Shown piece after piece: positions 10,128-20,581 of a stretch of DNA of 64,000 bases. Both the position numbers and the translations under genes were made by a program. The DNA is taken from positions 62,001 through 126,000 of the forward strand of contig NZ_CP012328.1 of the NCBI RefSeq assembly GCF_001262715.1, read 5' to 3'. Positions within the stretch are counted from its first letter, which is position 1. Every line of letters begins with the position of its first letter. The notes beneath the pieces are model-generated. The model was not told the origin of the DNA and did no database searches. It saw only the letters and a program-made list of their open reading frames with translations. The stretch is from Spiroplasma turonicum (GTDB taxonomy: Bacteria > Bacillota_I > Bacilli_A > Mycoplasmatales > Mycoplasmataceae).

Positions 10128-11450
10128 ATGTTATCAAGTTGATTACAAGGCAATAATTGGTCTGAAGAAAATGTAGGCACAAGAGTTTATAGTGATTATG
10201 GATTTGTTCATATTTATGCTTTGACCATGACACTTGGTGTTATATTATCAATAGCAGGATGTGCCGTTCAATTCTATAGAAAAAAATTGAATTTTAGAGA
10301 ACTTTGAATAGCGGCTGTTATTGTTGTACCAGTTGGTCTACTTGGAGCAAGCTTTTTTGGTAAATTAAATGCTCAAAATGGTAGTAATGCTGACGGCGTA
10401 GGCTTTTTTGGTTTATTTGCTTTTTGAAAGGCAGGAATGTCTATTCATGGTGCAATTTTTTCAACAGTTACAGTTGGTATAATCATGTTCAATATTGTTT
10501 CTGTACGTAACAAAGTTTCAGTTTGAGTATATGCTGATTCAATAGCTCCTAATGTACTTCTTGGTCAAGTAATTGGTAGATGAGGAAATTTTTTCAATCA
10601 CGAATTATTTGGAAAACCAGCAGGTCTTTATGAAGATAAAAATGTAATGTCTTGATTACCAGCTTTTATAAGAGATAATATGGCATTTAGATATACTGGA
10701 AGTAGTACAAATGATCTTATACAAGGTCAAGTTTATGTTATGCATCCAATATTCTTGTATGAATCTTTTTTCTTATTAGTAAGTTGATTAATAATTACCC
10801 TTGTTTTACCATTTATTGGAAGATGAATTGGTAAAAAACCCTGAAAATTAAATCCAGAAAAATATAGTTTTGATATAAAATACTCATATAAATATTTTTT
10901 TACTAGAAAAAAAGAAGAAGGTAAAAAAACATATTGAGATGTTTGAGAAGAAGCAACATCTTTAAATTTTGAAGAAAAACAAAAAGATAGATATATAAAA
11001 GAAATTGATAATATAAATGATAAGAACCCAATAATAAGAAGGTTTAAAAAAGGAAAATTATTAATTGATACTAACAACCCAAACAAATATCTATTAACAA
11101 GAAGCGGTGTTGAATTTGGAGGCTATTTCTTTGCTTGAAATTTTATTCGTTTTATGCTCGAATTAGATAGACCAGATGATCACTTATTTATAATGTATCA
11201 AAAAACTTTATCATTAACACTTATAGGGTTAACTGCATTTTCAGGTTTAGTCATAATCTTTTTAACACAGTGAATACTACCTTATTTTATAAGGAAACCT
11301 GGTTATATTTATGAACAGCATTATTTTTATGTTAATAATGTAAAAGATAAAAGTGAAAATAAACATATAGTTAAAAACACTGAACCAAATCCAAAAGTTC
11401 TAAAAGCACAAGAGAAGTTAAAAAAACAATTAGAAAAGAAAAATAAATAA
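10128..11450 (+). CDS. lgt: Prolipoprotein diacylglyceryl transferase, paralogue 2
   Basis: This second Lgt has 440 residues and keeps the key features: GMSIHG (His107, the His missing from the first copy), GRWGNFFNHELFG, MHPIFLYES, and the late FIRFMLELDRPD segment with the conserved Arg. The first TM lies near residue 28-48. Like its paralogue it has an inserted charged cytoplasmic segment (about 255-320) and a basic tail. It is therefore the better candidate for the working enzyme that anchors lipoproteins. ATG 10128 follows a purine-rich stretch; a TATGAT/GATAAAAT-like sequence at 10091-10100 may be a local promoter. Its TAA shares one base with the whiA start. Confidence 0.92.
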
Positions 11451-12409
11451 TGTCTTTTGCTCTTGAAGTAAAAAATGAAATTTTAAGTTTAAACTTTTCA
11501 AAAAAACAAATGCATATGCTTTTAGTTGGATTTTTGAAATTTAATGGTGAAATATTATATAATAATAATGAAGTCTTATTTCAAATATCAAGTAGTAATA
11601 ATAGTTTAATAAGAGGTATTTTTAAAATTCTGAAAAACTTTTACCTTGATGACTTTCAAACAGCTGTAATTGAGTTACCAAAAAACTCTAGCAACAAAAA
11701 GCTGTATAGAATTTTATTAACCAAAAATGTTAAGCAGTTTTTAACTGAAAATAATATATTTGATTTTAATAAAAATCATAAAATTATTGAGATCCCATAT
11801 TTTAATATTTTTAATACATTTGAATTACATCAAGATTTAATTAGAGCATATATATCCGGGGTATTTATTGCTGTTGGTAGTGTAAATTCCCCAGATACTT
11901 CTAATTATCATTTAGAACTACAATTTAAAACTATTGATGAAGCTAATTATTTTACAAAAATAATGAGTTTTTATAAGTTTGATTTTAGAATTGTATCAAG
12001 AAGAAAAAATTATGTAGCATATATAAAAAAATCAATGTTAGTGTCAGATTTTTTAAAATTTATAGATGCTTCAGAATCAGTTATGAATTTTGAGAACAGT
12101 AGAATTAATAGGGACTTGAAAAATAATCTTAATCGATATATGAATATTGAACTTTATAATCAGAAAAATTCTATTATAACAGGTAGTAGACAAATTAAAG
12201 AGATTACATTTATTAAAGAACAAGGTGCTTTCAATTTATTGTCAGAAAAAGCACGTACACTTGCTGATTTACGATTAGAAAACCCCGACGTTTCTTTTTC
12301 TGAACTAGTTGAGTTATTAGAAGAAAGAAATATAAAAATATCTAAATCAGGTGTTAGTAATTTATTTAAAAACATAAGCAAAATATCACAACAATTAAAG
12401 GAAGGTTAA
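11450..12409 (+). CDS. whiA: WhiA family DNA-binding protein
   Basis: WhiA proteins combine an N-terminal degenerate LAGLIDADG homing-endonuclease fold with a C-terminal helix-turn-helix. In Actinobacteria they regulate sporulation; in Firmicutes they affect division. The 319-residue length and the start (SFALEVKNEILSLNF) match the family, and the C-terminal part (KARTLADLRLENPDVSFSEL, then ISKSGVSNLFKNI) is the HTH. The homing nuclease active site is lost in the whole family, and no catalytic role is expected. The ATG overlaps the lgt2 stop (TAATG), and the XRE gene starts 2 bp after its stop. Its target in this cell is unknown. Confidence 0.92.
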   Translation: MSFALEVKNEILSLNFSKKQMHMLLVGFLKFNGEILYNNNEVLFQISSSNNSLIRGIFKILKNFYLDDFQTAVIELPKNSSNKKLYRILLTKNVKQFLTENNIFDFNKNHKIIEIPYFNIFNTFELHQDLIRAYISGVFIAVGSVNSPDTSNYHLELQFKTIDEANYFTKIMSFYKFDFRIVSRRKNYVAYIKKSMLVSDFLKFIDASESVMNFENSRINRDLKNNLNRYMNIELYNQKNSIITGSRQIKEITFIKEQGAFNLLSEKARTLADLRLENPDVSFSELVELLEERNIKISKSGVSNLFKNISKISQQLKEG

Positions 12410-12410
12410 C

Positions 12411-12632
12411 ATGGAAAGAAACAATATTTTAGAAATTTTTAGTTATAATATGAAACGTTTAAGACAAAATGCAAAAATCACTCAAGAAGAATTAAGTTTT
12501 AGATCAGGATTGCACAAAAATTATATATCAGATGCTGAAAGAGGTAAAAGAAATATATCACTAAAAGCAATTGAAAAGTTAGCAAAAGGTCTTGAAATAG
12601 AATTAACAGAATTCTTTTTATTAAATAATTAA
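12411..12632 (+). CDS. Small XRE-family helix-turn-helix regulator
   Basis: The 73-residue protein is essentially one Cro/C1-type HTH domain (residues ~12-68): ITQEELSFRSGLHKNYISDA is the recognition-helix region, followed by ERGKRNISLKAIEKLAKGL. There is no extra ligand or dimerisation domain. It is the last gene of the + strand run that begins with uvrB. It ends in a 4-bp convergent overlap with the rhodanese-like gene. Its target is not known; the phage-repressor-like fold is not in itself evidence of a prophage here. Confidence 0.85.
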   Translation: MERNNILEIFSYNMKRLRQNAKITQEELSFRSGLHKNYISDAERGKRNISLKAIEKLAKGLEIELTEFFLLNN

Positions 12633-13024
12633 TAAACAATTACTTTAGTATAATCATCATAAAAAGGATGATTTCTTATATTTTTATAACCAATATTTAA
12701 AAGTCTTACTTTGAATCCTTTTCTTTTAAGATTTTTATAAATATTCAAATTGCTTCTATAATCATTACTGATTAGAAGTATTTTTTTATTCTTATCAATT
12801 TTCTTAAAGTAATTAAAATTAAAAGTTCAATAAGGAATGTTTGTGGTGTTAATTAAATGATGTTCTTCGTACTCAACATTATTTCTTAAATCAACCACCT
12901 GTCAATTTTTATTATTAATTATACTTTTTAACTTTTTTGAATTAACAACCCTATACTTTTTATTAAAGGAATTTGATTTAAATATTTTTTGTAATAATTT
13001 AAAAATGATATCTAATCACTGCAT
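12629..13024 (-). CDS. Rhodanese-like domain protein without active-site Cys
   Basis: Read on the - strand with TGA as Trp, 131 codons are open from ATG (13022-13024) after an AGAGG RBS. The middle resembles a rhodanese domain: VVDLRNNVEYEEHHL followed by NIPYW corresponds to the family's DxRxxxEYxxGHIxxAxNIP core. Where active rhodaneses carry Cys in a CxxxxR loop, this protein has SNDYRS, and I find no Cys anywhere in it. A sulfurtransferase role is therefore unlikely; a binding or scaffold role is possible. The family assignment is moderately sure. Its stop codon overlaps that of the XRE gene, so the two transcripts converge. Confidence 0.7.
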
Positions 13025-13110
13025 ATACAAACCTCTTTGTTAAATCTATTTTAGCATATATGTAAAACTGTTAGTATATATAAAACAAGTTATAAATCAT
13101 TTATTTTTTG

Positions 13111-13116
13111 TATAAT
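13111..13116 (+). promoter_or_regulatory. Probable -10 box of secG
   Basis: TATAAT, preceded directly by TTG, lies 46 bp before secG in the divergent gap between the rhodanese-like gene and secG. I see no strong -35. A GCTAAAAT on the opposite strand (around 13047-13054) could be the -10 of the rhodanese-like gene. Confidence 0.4.
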
Positions 13117-13161
13117 TTTGCAATAATATAGTAAGATATATATATTGAATGGAGGTAAAGT

Positions 13162-13452
13162 ATGAATTTATTAGCATCAGCTTCTCAAAAAGAAATGTCT
13201 AATCAAATTATACTTGTTTTTGAAGTTATAGCATTAATTGTTTCTCTTCTTATGATAGTAGTTGGATTAATTCAAAATAAAAGTTCCCAAACAGGTTTAA
13301 GTGCTTTGAATGGTGGTAATGATGAATTGTTCTCTAACTCCAAAGAAAGAGGAACTGACAAAACAATGTCAATTTGAATGTTTAGTTTAGGTATAATTTT
13401 ATTTGTAGTAACAATAGTAATTGGTATAATAACAAACACTATTCTTAAATAG
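13162..13452 (+). CDS. secG: Preprotein translocase subunit SecG
   Basis: SecG is a small subunit of the SecYEG protein-export channel. The 96-residue protein has two hydrophobic helices (about 17-38 and 73-94) joined by the QNKSSQTGLSALNGGNDELF segment, the SecG hallmark. TGA 13375 is Trp at the start of the second helix. A strong GGAGG RBS precedes ATG 13162. A terminator hairpin overlaps the stop codon, so only a fraction of transcripts may continue into rnr. The order secG-rnr-smpB-ssrA is widely conserved in Firmicutes. Confidence 0.92.
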
Positions 13453-13460
13453 TGTTTTTT
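13435..13460 (+). terminator. Intrinsic terminator overlapping the secG stop
   Basis: AACACTATT (13435-13443) pairs with AATAGTGTT (13448-13456) across CTTA and runs into T residues. It overlaps the last four secG codons and its stop, only 17 bp before rnr, so it probably works as a partial terminator between the two genes. Confidence 0.7.
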
Positions 13461-13476
13461 CATAGAGGATAGAATT

Positions 13477-15573
13477 TTGGAAAATAAAATATTAAATTAC
13501 CTAAAAAAAAACGAATTGACAACCCTAACAGAAATCATAAACACATTTAATAATAAAGATGAAATAACAAATGTTTTAAAAAAATTAAAAGATGAATATA
13601 AAATCGGTTGGTCTAATGATAACAAAATTTATTATATTAATAACAAATATAAAATTGGTTCTATTAGAATTAATGACAAAGGTTTTGGATTCGTAAAAAA
13701 TTTTAATAATCTAGAAGAAGATTTTTTTGTTGCGCCTAATTCATTAAATGGTTGCATTTCAACAGATGAAGTTGTTTATACTGTCGAAAAAGAATCTGAT
13801 GATAGAATGAAAGCTAATATAGAAGCTATATCAAATAGAATTAAAAATTCTTTAGTTGGTGAACTTGTTAAAAGCAAGTGTGGAAGATTTATTGATTTAA
13901 TAATTAGTGAACAAGGTTTTAAAAATTATAGAATTGTTATGGTTAATCAAAAAGACTTTAAATTAAAACCCGATCTTATATTAAAAGTTAAAATACTTGA
14001 TGTTAGAGATAAAAAGTTATTTGTAAAAATACAAAAAATTATAGGTAATTCAAATAAGGCGATTGATCGCATAGTTTCAATTGCATATGAATTTAATATT
14101 AAACCTGAGTTTTCACCATTAGCTTTAAAACAAGCAGATGAAGTAGCTACTAAAATAGATTTTAATAATAATGAAATTAAAAGAAGATTAAAAAATTCAT
14201 TAACAAATAAATGCTTAGTTACAATTGATGGTGAAGACTCAAAGGATTTAGATGATGCTGTATATGTTGAGAAACTAGTCAATGGTTATAAATTAATTGT
14301 TGCAATTGCAGATGTTTCTTATTATGTAAGACCATTTAGTGAACTTGATAATAGTGCACTCTTCAAAGGAAACTCAGTTTATTTAGCAAATAAAGTTATT
14401 CCAATGTTGCCTGAAAAACTTTCAAATGGTGTTTGTAGTTTAAATCCAAATGAAGATAAATTATGTATGGTTGCAGAAATTGATTTTAGTAATGATGGTA
14501 AGGTAATTAAGAAAAAAGTTTACGAATCAATTATGAATTCCAAAGCAAGACTTACTTATAATGAGGTTAACGAAATTTATAATGGCAATAATCCAAATAA
14601 AAGAAATGATGAAATTTTGGATATGTTATTTGTAGCAAAAGAACTACATGATTTTATTGAAACAGAAAGACAAAATAGAGGTTCAATAGAGTTTGAAATT
14701 TCTGAACCAAAAATAATTTTAGATAAAGAATTTAATGTTATTGATATTGTAAAAAGAAATAGAGGAATAAGTGAAAAGTTAATTGAAAATTTTATGGTAA
14801 GTGCTAATGAGGCAGTTGCAACAATTGTATTTGATAAAGAGCTACCATTCATATATAGGAACCATGATATTCCAAAAGAAGAAAGTTTAAAAGAGTGATA
14901 TTCTTCTTTAAAAGCTTTGGGAATAAATGCAAAACTAAATGATAAAGAAAAATTAAACCCTAAAAAAATTCAAAGTGCATTAAACGAAATAGAATCACAA
15001 GTTAAAGATGAAACTGAGCGGGAAGTTATAAATATAACATTATTAAGATATATGGAAAAAGCAGAATATGGTCTTGATAATATTGGTCATTTTGGTTTAG
15101 CGAGTGAATGTTACACTCACTTTACTTCTCCAATCAGAAGATATAGTGATTTATTGGTTCATAGATATTTGAAACAATATATAATAGAGCATGATTTGAA
15201 AGAAAATAAACTTAAAAATAATGAGAAGTTTATCTCTAAAGCTTCAAGTATTATAAATGAAACTGAAAGAAATGCTGTTTCTGCTGAACGTGAAGTAAAT
15301 AAAGTTTGTATGTGTGAATTCATGAAAGATAAAATAAATTTTGAATATAGTGGTGTAATTTCAGCAGTGTTAAAGTTTGGTATTTTTGTCCAATTATCAA
15401 ATTGTGTAGAAGGATTGGTTCATATATCAGAACTTAAAGACTATGTTTATGACACTGAAAAAGGCATTATGATTAATAAGAACAATAATACTTTAAGACT
15501 TGGACAAATTGTTAAAGTTAAAGTAAAAAATGCAGATGTTAAAAAAAGAGTTATTGATTTTGTTTTAATTTAA
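13477..15573 (+). CDS. rnr: Ribonuclease R
   Basis: RNase R is a 3'-5' exoribonuclease that degrades structured RNA and, with SmpB and tmRNA, removes stalled mRNAs. The 698-residue protein contains an N-terminal winged-helix region, a cold-shock-type OB domain ([14 protein letters not shown]), the RNB catalytic domain with [14 protein letters not shown], and a C-terminal S1 domain ([10 protein letters not shown]). The start is TTG 13477, 8 bp after GAGG; no ATG lies nearby in frame. TGA 14896 is Trp. It is followed 11 bp later by smpB. In mollicutes RNase R is generally the main 3'-5' exonuclease. Confidence 0.96.
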
Positions 15574-15584
15574 AGGAGCATTTT

Positions 15585-16031
15585 ATGGGAGAGTATGTAA
15601 TATTAAAAAATAAAAAAGCATATTTTAACTATTTTATCCTTGAAACTTTTGAGGCTGGTTTGGTATTATCGGGACCAGAAATTAAATCGATAAGAGCAAA
15701 AAATGTATCAATTGATGAATCATTTATTCTTATTAGAAAAGGTATTCCTGAAATAATTAACATGAATATAAAGAAGTATGAATTCGCAAATAATATTTAT
15801 TTTGATGCAACCAGAAATAGAACTTTACTTTTACACAAAAAGCAAATTAAAAAAATTATTCAACAAGTCAAACTTGAAAAACTAACAATAGTTCCACTCA
15901 AACTGTATTTAAAAGGGAACTTTGCTAAACTTGAGATTGGGCTTGCAAAAGGTAAAAAATTATATGATAAAAGAGAGGTAATTAAAAAACGTGATGTTGA
16001 AAGAAAATTACAAAGATTTACAAAAAATTAA
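15585..16031 (+). CDS. smpB: SsrA-binding protein SmpB
   Basis: SmpB binds the tRNA-like part of tmRNA and brings it to stalled ribosomes. The 148-residue length and motifs ([15 protein letters not shown], then [13 protein letters not shown], and the C-terminal [19 protein letters not shown]) are characteristic. AAAGGAG precedes ATG 15585. Its partner RNA is encoded 38 bp downstream, so the pair is linked here. Confidence 0.97.
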   Translation: MGEYVILKNKKAYFNYFILETFEAGLVLSGPEIKSIRAKNVSIDESFILIRKGIPEIINMNIKKYEFANNIYFDATRNRTLLLHKKQIKKIIQQVKLEKLTIVPLKLYLKGNFAKLEIGLAKGKKLYDKREVIKKRDVERKLQRFTKN

Positions 16032-16055
16032 TAAAAAAATTTTGGCAAAATGTTT

Positions 16056-16061
16056 TATAAT
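16056..16061 (+). promoter_or_regulatory. -10 box of the tmRNA gene
   Basis: TATAAT ends 8 bp before the mature tmRNA 5' end at 16070, so transcription may start at or very near it. A TTGGCA at 16042-16047 is too close (8 bp) to be the matching -35; no better -35 is obvious. Confidence 0.55.
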
Positions 16062-16069
16062 TATCTTAT

Positions 16070-16468
16070 GGGGGTGTCCTGGTTTCGACAGGATATTTTC
16101 ACTCATAGTTGCAGTGGTTTGGTAGACCTAAATACTTCTAGGTTTGATAAAATGCAAACGAAAATAAAAACGAGTTTGAAATGCCAGCATTCATGATCAA
16201 TAATGCATCAGCTGGAGTTGCATTAGCAGCTTAATAAGCAAAGGCTTATAGCATTCAACGTTAAAATGTGTTTTTGTGCTTCATATTTTAACGTATTACC
16301 TAGTACAATAGAGTTTAATTAGTGGGAATTAAACTTGAATCTCAAATCCACAAAAACTTGTAGAAGTTTTGTTAGTTTATTTCTACAAGTAAAACAAAAC
16401 TAAATAAACTGTAGAAGCTATGGGTCGGAGTATTTTGGACGCGGGTTCGATTCCCGCCATCTCCACCA
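16070..16468 (+). ncRNA. ssrA: Transfer-messenger RNA
   Basis: tmRNA rescues ribosomes stalled on broken mRNA and adds a degradation tag. GGGGGTG at 16070 pairs with CATCTCC (16458-16464) as the acceptor stem; the conserved GTCCTGGTTTCGACAGG block follows, and the 3' end holds GGGTTCGATTCCCGCC (T arm) and an encoded CCA (16466-16468). Length is 399 nt. The tag reading frame (16154-16234) lies in the middle, flanked by pseudoknot-like repeats (for example TTTAATTAGTGGGAATTAAA near 16315). The RNA is followed directly by seven T, so the acceptor-stem end may double as terminator. Confidence 0.97.
16154..16234 (+). other. tmRNA proteolysis-tag reading frame
   Basis: Starting at resume codon GCA 16154, 26 codons read ANENKNEFEM, then PAFMIN, NAS, and finally AGVALAA, followed by TAA TAA. 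The long tag with an EMPAFM core and an AA end resembles Spiroplasma tags as I remember them and differs from the short ANDENYALAA type of most bacteria. The VALAA end suits recognition by the Lon or ClpXP/FtsH proteases. Confidence 0.85.
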
Positions 16469-16512
16469 TTTTTTTATGTTCGATTAAAGAATAAGAAAGG
16501 TTTGTGATTATT

Positions 16513-18465
16513 ATGGATATATGATCTTCAATATTGATAATTCTTTCTTATTCCTTGATAATTTTTGTCTTTTATTTATTTACTTGAGGATTCTCAAGAC
16601 ATTTATTTGCTAAAATTAGTTTATATTATCAATTTTTTTTAGGAATCATTTTTGGTTTTTTATCAACATTTACAATAGCTATAAGTAGTATAATCATGGC
16701 AGATAAAACCAATTTGTTTTTAACAATATTTGTTCCAGTTATTTCATTTTGACTATTAGTGTTTTTTGTAAGTTGATATGCATCTATAGGAGTCGCTACT
16801 TGAAACATACTAAATCTATTTGTATTTTCAAGTTTATTTTCACAATATTTTGGTTCTATAAATGAAGGGTTTTCAAGAACTTTAATTATTATTTTTTATA
16901 CAGTTCCATTTATAACAAGTATTTTGAAAAGATATTTTTTAAAGAAAACCTCTTTATGATTGTTGGTCTCATTAAACATACTAACTATTTTCATTGCTTT
17001 ATTATCATGAAACTTTATAGAAAACAATATAGAATCGTTAAATCTTAAAATGTTAATAGTTTTAATAACAACATTTGTTTCATACATAATTTATTTATTA
17101 GCTCAGACAGTAGACCAGATCTATATTCATGCTTTAAAATTACAAAATATTGTTGTCTATGAAAATGAACATTATTTAAACTTTTCATCTGCACATTTTC
17201 AAATACTTGATTTAATAATGCAAAAAAAAATTAGATATGCAATCTATTGTAACTTTTACATTGCTAGTTTTGAAAAGTTTGAAAACAAGGTTAGTAATGT
17301 AATTAGAGATTATATATTTAGCAGTGTAGCAAGCGATTGTTATAATAACATAACTAAAAACTTTGATAATGCAATTTTTTTTAAACCTAATTATAAAACG
17401 TTTGGTGTTTTTATCCCTCTAGGTAACGATGTCAATTTACAAATAGATAAAAATAAAGATTTATTAAAATTGTTTAAATTATTCCAAAGTATAAAAAATG
17501 TATTTACAATTAAAAATCATAAAATAAAAATAAATATTAGGAGTGCTAACAGCATTTATGGTATACATTCAAATGATTTAGATAAATTAAGTGATTTCAA
17601 TAATTATTTAATTAAGAATCAAGCAACAATTGTTGATGATTTTAATCTAATAGCTAAACCAAACGAAATTTTATTAGATAAAAATAAAATTAGAAAAATC
17701 GCTTCATTAAATGAGGTTGTTAATTTAAATTTACACACAACCTTATATGAACCTATTTATAATATTATTAATTGAAGTTTTGAAGGATATTATTTAAATG
17801 GGATGATTAATGGCGAAGAATTTGATTCATCCAATTTTAAACCAAATGAAAAATTAATTGATGATATGGGGTTATCAAGTTTATTTTTAAGATATATTAG
17901 TCTGAATTCTTTGAAAGATTTATCAAGAAAATATTCAAAAGAAATAATCCAAAAACTAATTTTTGTTAACTATGATAGTGACTATTTGTCAAGTTCGGAA
18001 TTTGATAAAGACGAATTTTTATTTAAATTAAAAAACCTTAAACTAAATTTAAAAAACATTGTATTAAATTTTAAAATGGATAAAGAAATCAATAATAAAG
18101 TTGTTTTAAAAAACAATATAATGTTTTTAAAGAGTAATAACTTTAAAATTTCAATATCAAACTTTGGAACCGAACTATCTGATTATGGTTTAATCCATTG
18201 TTATGAACCTGATTTTATTTTTTTAGTCGAAGAGGTTTCACAGCATATAAATGGAAATGAATTTTATAAACAAATCATATTAGAAGCAATAAAAATTTCA
18301 GAAAAAATTGAATCTAAGATTATTGCAACTGGCGTTAATAGTTATATAATATACAAAAGGTTAAAAGAATTAGGTATTAAAAATTTTATGGGAGACTTAA
18401 TTGGAAGCTCTTCAGAATTAAAATTAGAAGTACCAGAAGAACTTAATTATTTATTGAAAAAGTAA
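16513..18465 (+). CDS. Multi-TM protein with degenerate GGDEF/EAL-like output region
   Basis: The 650-residue protein starts with about seven hydrophobic helices (residues 5-205). A soluble region follows (about 225-400) that may be a decayed GGDEF fold, then from residue ~411 a segment laid out like an EAL domain: LYEPIYNII, FGTELSDYGLIHCYEPDFIF (551 onward), ATGVNSYIIYKRLKELGI and GDLIGSS. All usual catalytic residues are replaced: EAL reads YYL, DDFG reads SNFG, the Lys before the ID is Phe and AEGVE reads ATGVN. c-di-GMP hydrolysis is therefore not expected; ligand sensing or a scaffold is possible. ATG 16513 is 12 bp after AGAAAGG. mgtE follows 9 bp later. The family call is a judgement by eye. 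Confidence 0.6.
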
Positions 18466-18474
18466 AGGAAAAAT

Positions 18475-19929
18475 ATGAGTACGGATACGAAAAATCAAGA
18501 AATTATAGATAAAATAAATGAGTTTATTGACAAACATGATGTTAAAAGTTTAAGAGATTATGTAGATAAATATTATCCATATGACTTAGCAGAAGCTTTA
18601 TATGAATTAGAAGAGAATAAAATCATTCTTTTAATCAGACTTCTTACAACCGATCAAAGTGCGGAGTTATTTCCTTATCTTGATCCAGAAATTCAAGAAG
18701 AAGTAATTGCAGCAATGAACTCTAAAGAAATAAGTGAAATCTTTGAAAATTTATATAGTGATGATATTGTAGATATTCTCGAAGAAATGCCTTCAAACAT
18801 TGTTAAAAAAATATTAAGGTCATCAACACCTGAGTCTAGAGCTCAATTGAACACAATTTTAAAATATGATGATGACACTGTTGGTAGCATTATGAATGTT
18901 GAATATATTAGATTCAGAGATAATTGAACTATTAAGGAATGTATTGAAGAGTTAAAAAATAACATTGATTCATTAGAAGAGCAAAACACTTTTTTTGTTG
19001 TTGATAAACTAAATAACTTAAAAGGAGTTGTTGATCTTAAATCTTTACTATTTGAAAGTCACGAATTGAAAGTAAATGATGTAATGGACGAAAGATTTAT
19101 TTCAGCTTATACAAGAGATCATCAAGAAACAGTTATTGATTTATTTAAAAAATATGAATTATCAATAATACCTGTGACAAATAGTCAAAAAAAACTTGTA
19201 GGAGTTGTAACTTTTGATGATGTATTCGAAGTTATTGAAGAAGAAGTTACTGAAGATATTCATAAAATGGCTGCAATTACTCCTACTGAGGATGAATATT
19301 TTAAAACAAGCATATGAAAAATGATGAAGTCAAGATGTATATGACTAATATTGTTAATGACATTAGCAACATTTACTCAAGTGATTATATTTTTATTCTT
19401 AAAGGCTTTTATAAATTTAGACATTGATAATAACGGTTCATTAAATATAATGTCAGGATTTTTTTATATTGTAATTATGATTCTTCCCATTACAAATGTA
19501 ATATCAAGCACTTCAGGTAACAGTGTAATCCAATCATCAACTATGGTTGTTCGGGCAATGTCATTAAAAGAAGTAACAACAAAAGATTTTGGTAGAGTAC
19601 TTTGAAAAGAATTTAGAGTTTCAATCCTAACAGGTTTAGTTCTTGTTTTTATAAATTTAATACGATCACTTATAATTTATGCGATTCAATTTAAAGGTGA
19701 CTTATCAGGTGCAATTGTATGATATACTATCGCAATTACATCAATTGCTCTCTTTTTAAGTTTAATAATTTCAAAACTTGTCGGTGGATTATTACCATTA
19801 ATAGCAAAAAAAATGAAGTTAGATCCAGCTATAATGGCTTCACCAATTCTTTCAACCTTTATTGATATGGTTTCTGTAACTATATTTTTTGGAATAACAT
19901 ATGTATTTTATGTAAACGTAATACTATAG
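18475..19929 (+). CDS. mgtE: Magnesium transporter MgtE
   Basis: MgtE is a homodimeric Mg2+ channel gated by intracellular Mg2+. The 484-residue protein shows the three expected parts: an acidic N domain rich in helical repeats (LAEALYELEENK, SDDIVDILEEMPSN), two CBS domains (about 125-250, ending VVTFDDVFEVIEEE), and five TM helices from ~280 with the pore motif GNSVIQSSTMVVRAM. Several Trp are TGA (18925, 19315, 19342, 19603, 19720). AAAGGA lies before ATG 18475. The gene sits between the EAL-like protein and trmB in one co-directional run. Confidence 0.95.
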
Positions 19930-19936
19930 GAGAAAA

Positions 19937-20581
19937 ATGAGATTAAGAAATAAAAATTGAACGATTGATTTTATAAAAAACAACTCTATATGAATGTTAT
20001 CTAACAAAAACTATGAAGAATGTAATAACAAATTTGATAACAATAACGATATAAATATAGAGATAGGATGTGGCAAAGGAAATTTTATTATTCAAAAATC
20101 AACTACGAATGACTTAAATTTTATTGCTATTGAAAAAGAAAGAACAGTAATTGGTGTGGCTTTAAAAAAGGCTATTAGTAATTTTGAAACACCAAAAAAT
20201 AATTTAAGATTTCTAAATCTTGATGCACTAAGTCTGGATACTTTTTTTTCAAATGAATCTATATATAAAATTTATTTAAATTTTTCAGACCCTTGGCCAA
20301 AAAAAAGACATACAAAATATAGACTTACATTTATAAAATATTTAGATTTATATTATAGGTTATTGAAAAAAAATGGTTCAATAGAAATGAAAACAGATAA
20401 TGAAAATTTATATTTATTTACACTAGAAGAGGTTAAAAAAACTAATTTTAAAGTAATTTTAAATTGTGATGATTTGTATTCTAATCAAGAATTATTAACT
20501 GACAATATTGCTACAGAATATGAAACAAAATTTCATTCTGAAGGAAAAAAAATAAAAAAAATAGTCTTAATTAAAGAATAG
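19937..20581 (+). CDS. trmB: tRNA (guanine-N7-)-methyltransferase
   Basis: TrmB methylates G46 of tRNAs using S-adenosylmethionine. The 214-residue protein contains the SAM-binding IEIGCGKGNF (about 39-48) and the family signature FSDPWPKKRHTKYRLT. Three TGA-encoded Trp near the N-terminus (19958, 19967, 19991) mean a start at 19994 would miss the conserved first 19 residues; ATG 19937 after AGGAG is preferred. Its last 11 bp overlap the 3' end of the convergent - strand gene. Confidence 0.95.

Noticed and set aside
12411-12632. XRE protein as a prophage repressor
   Set aside because: No integrase, structural phage gene or attachment repeat is nearby, and it ends a housekeeping gene run.
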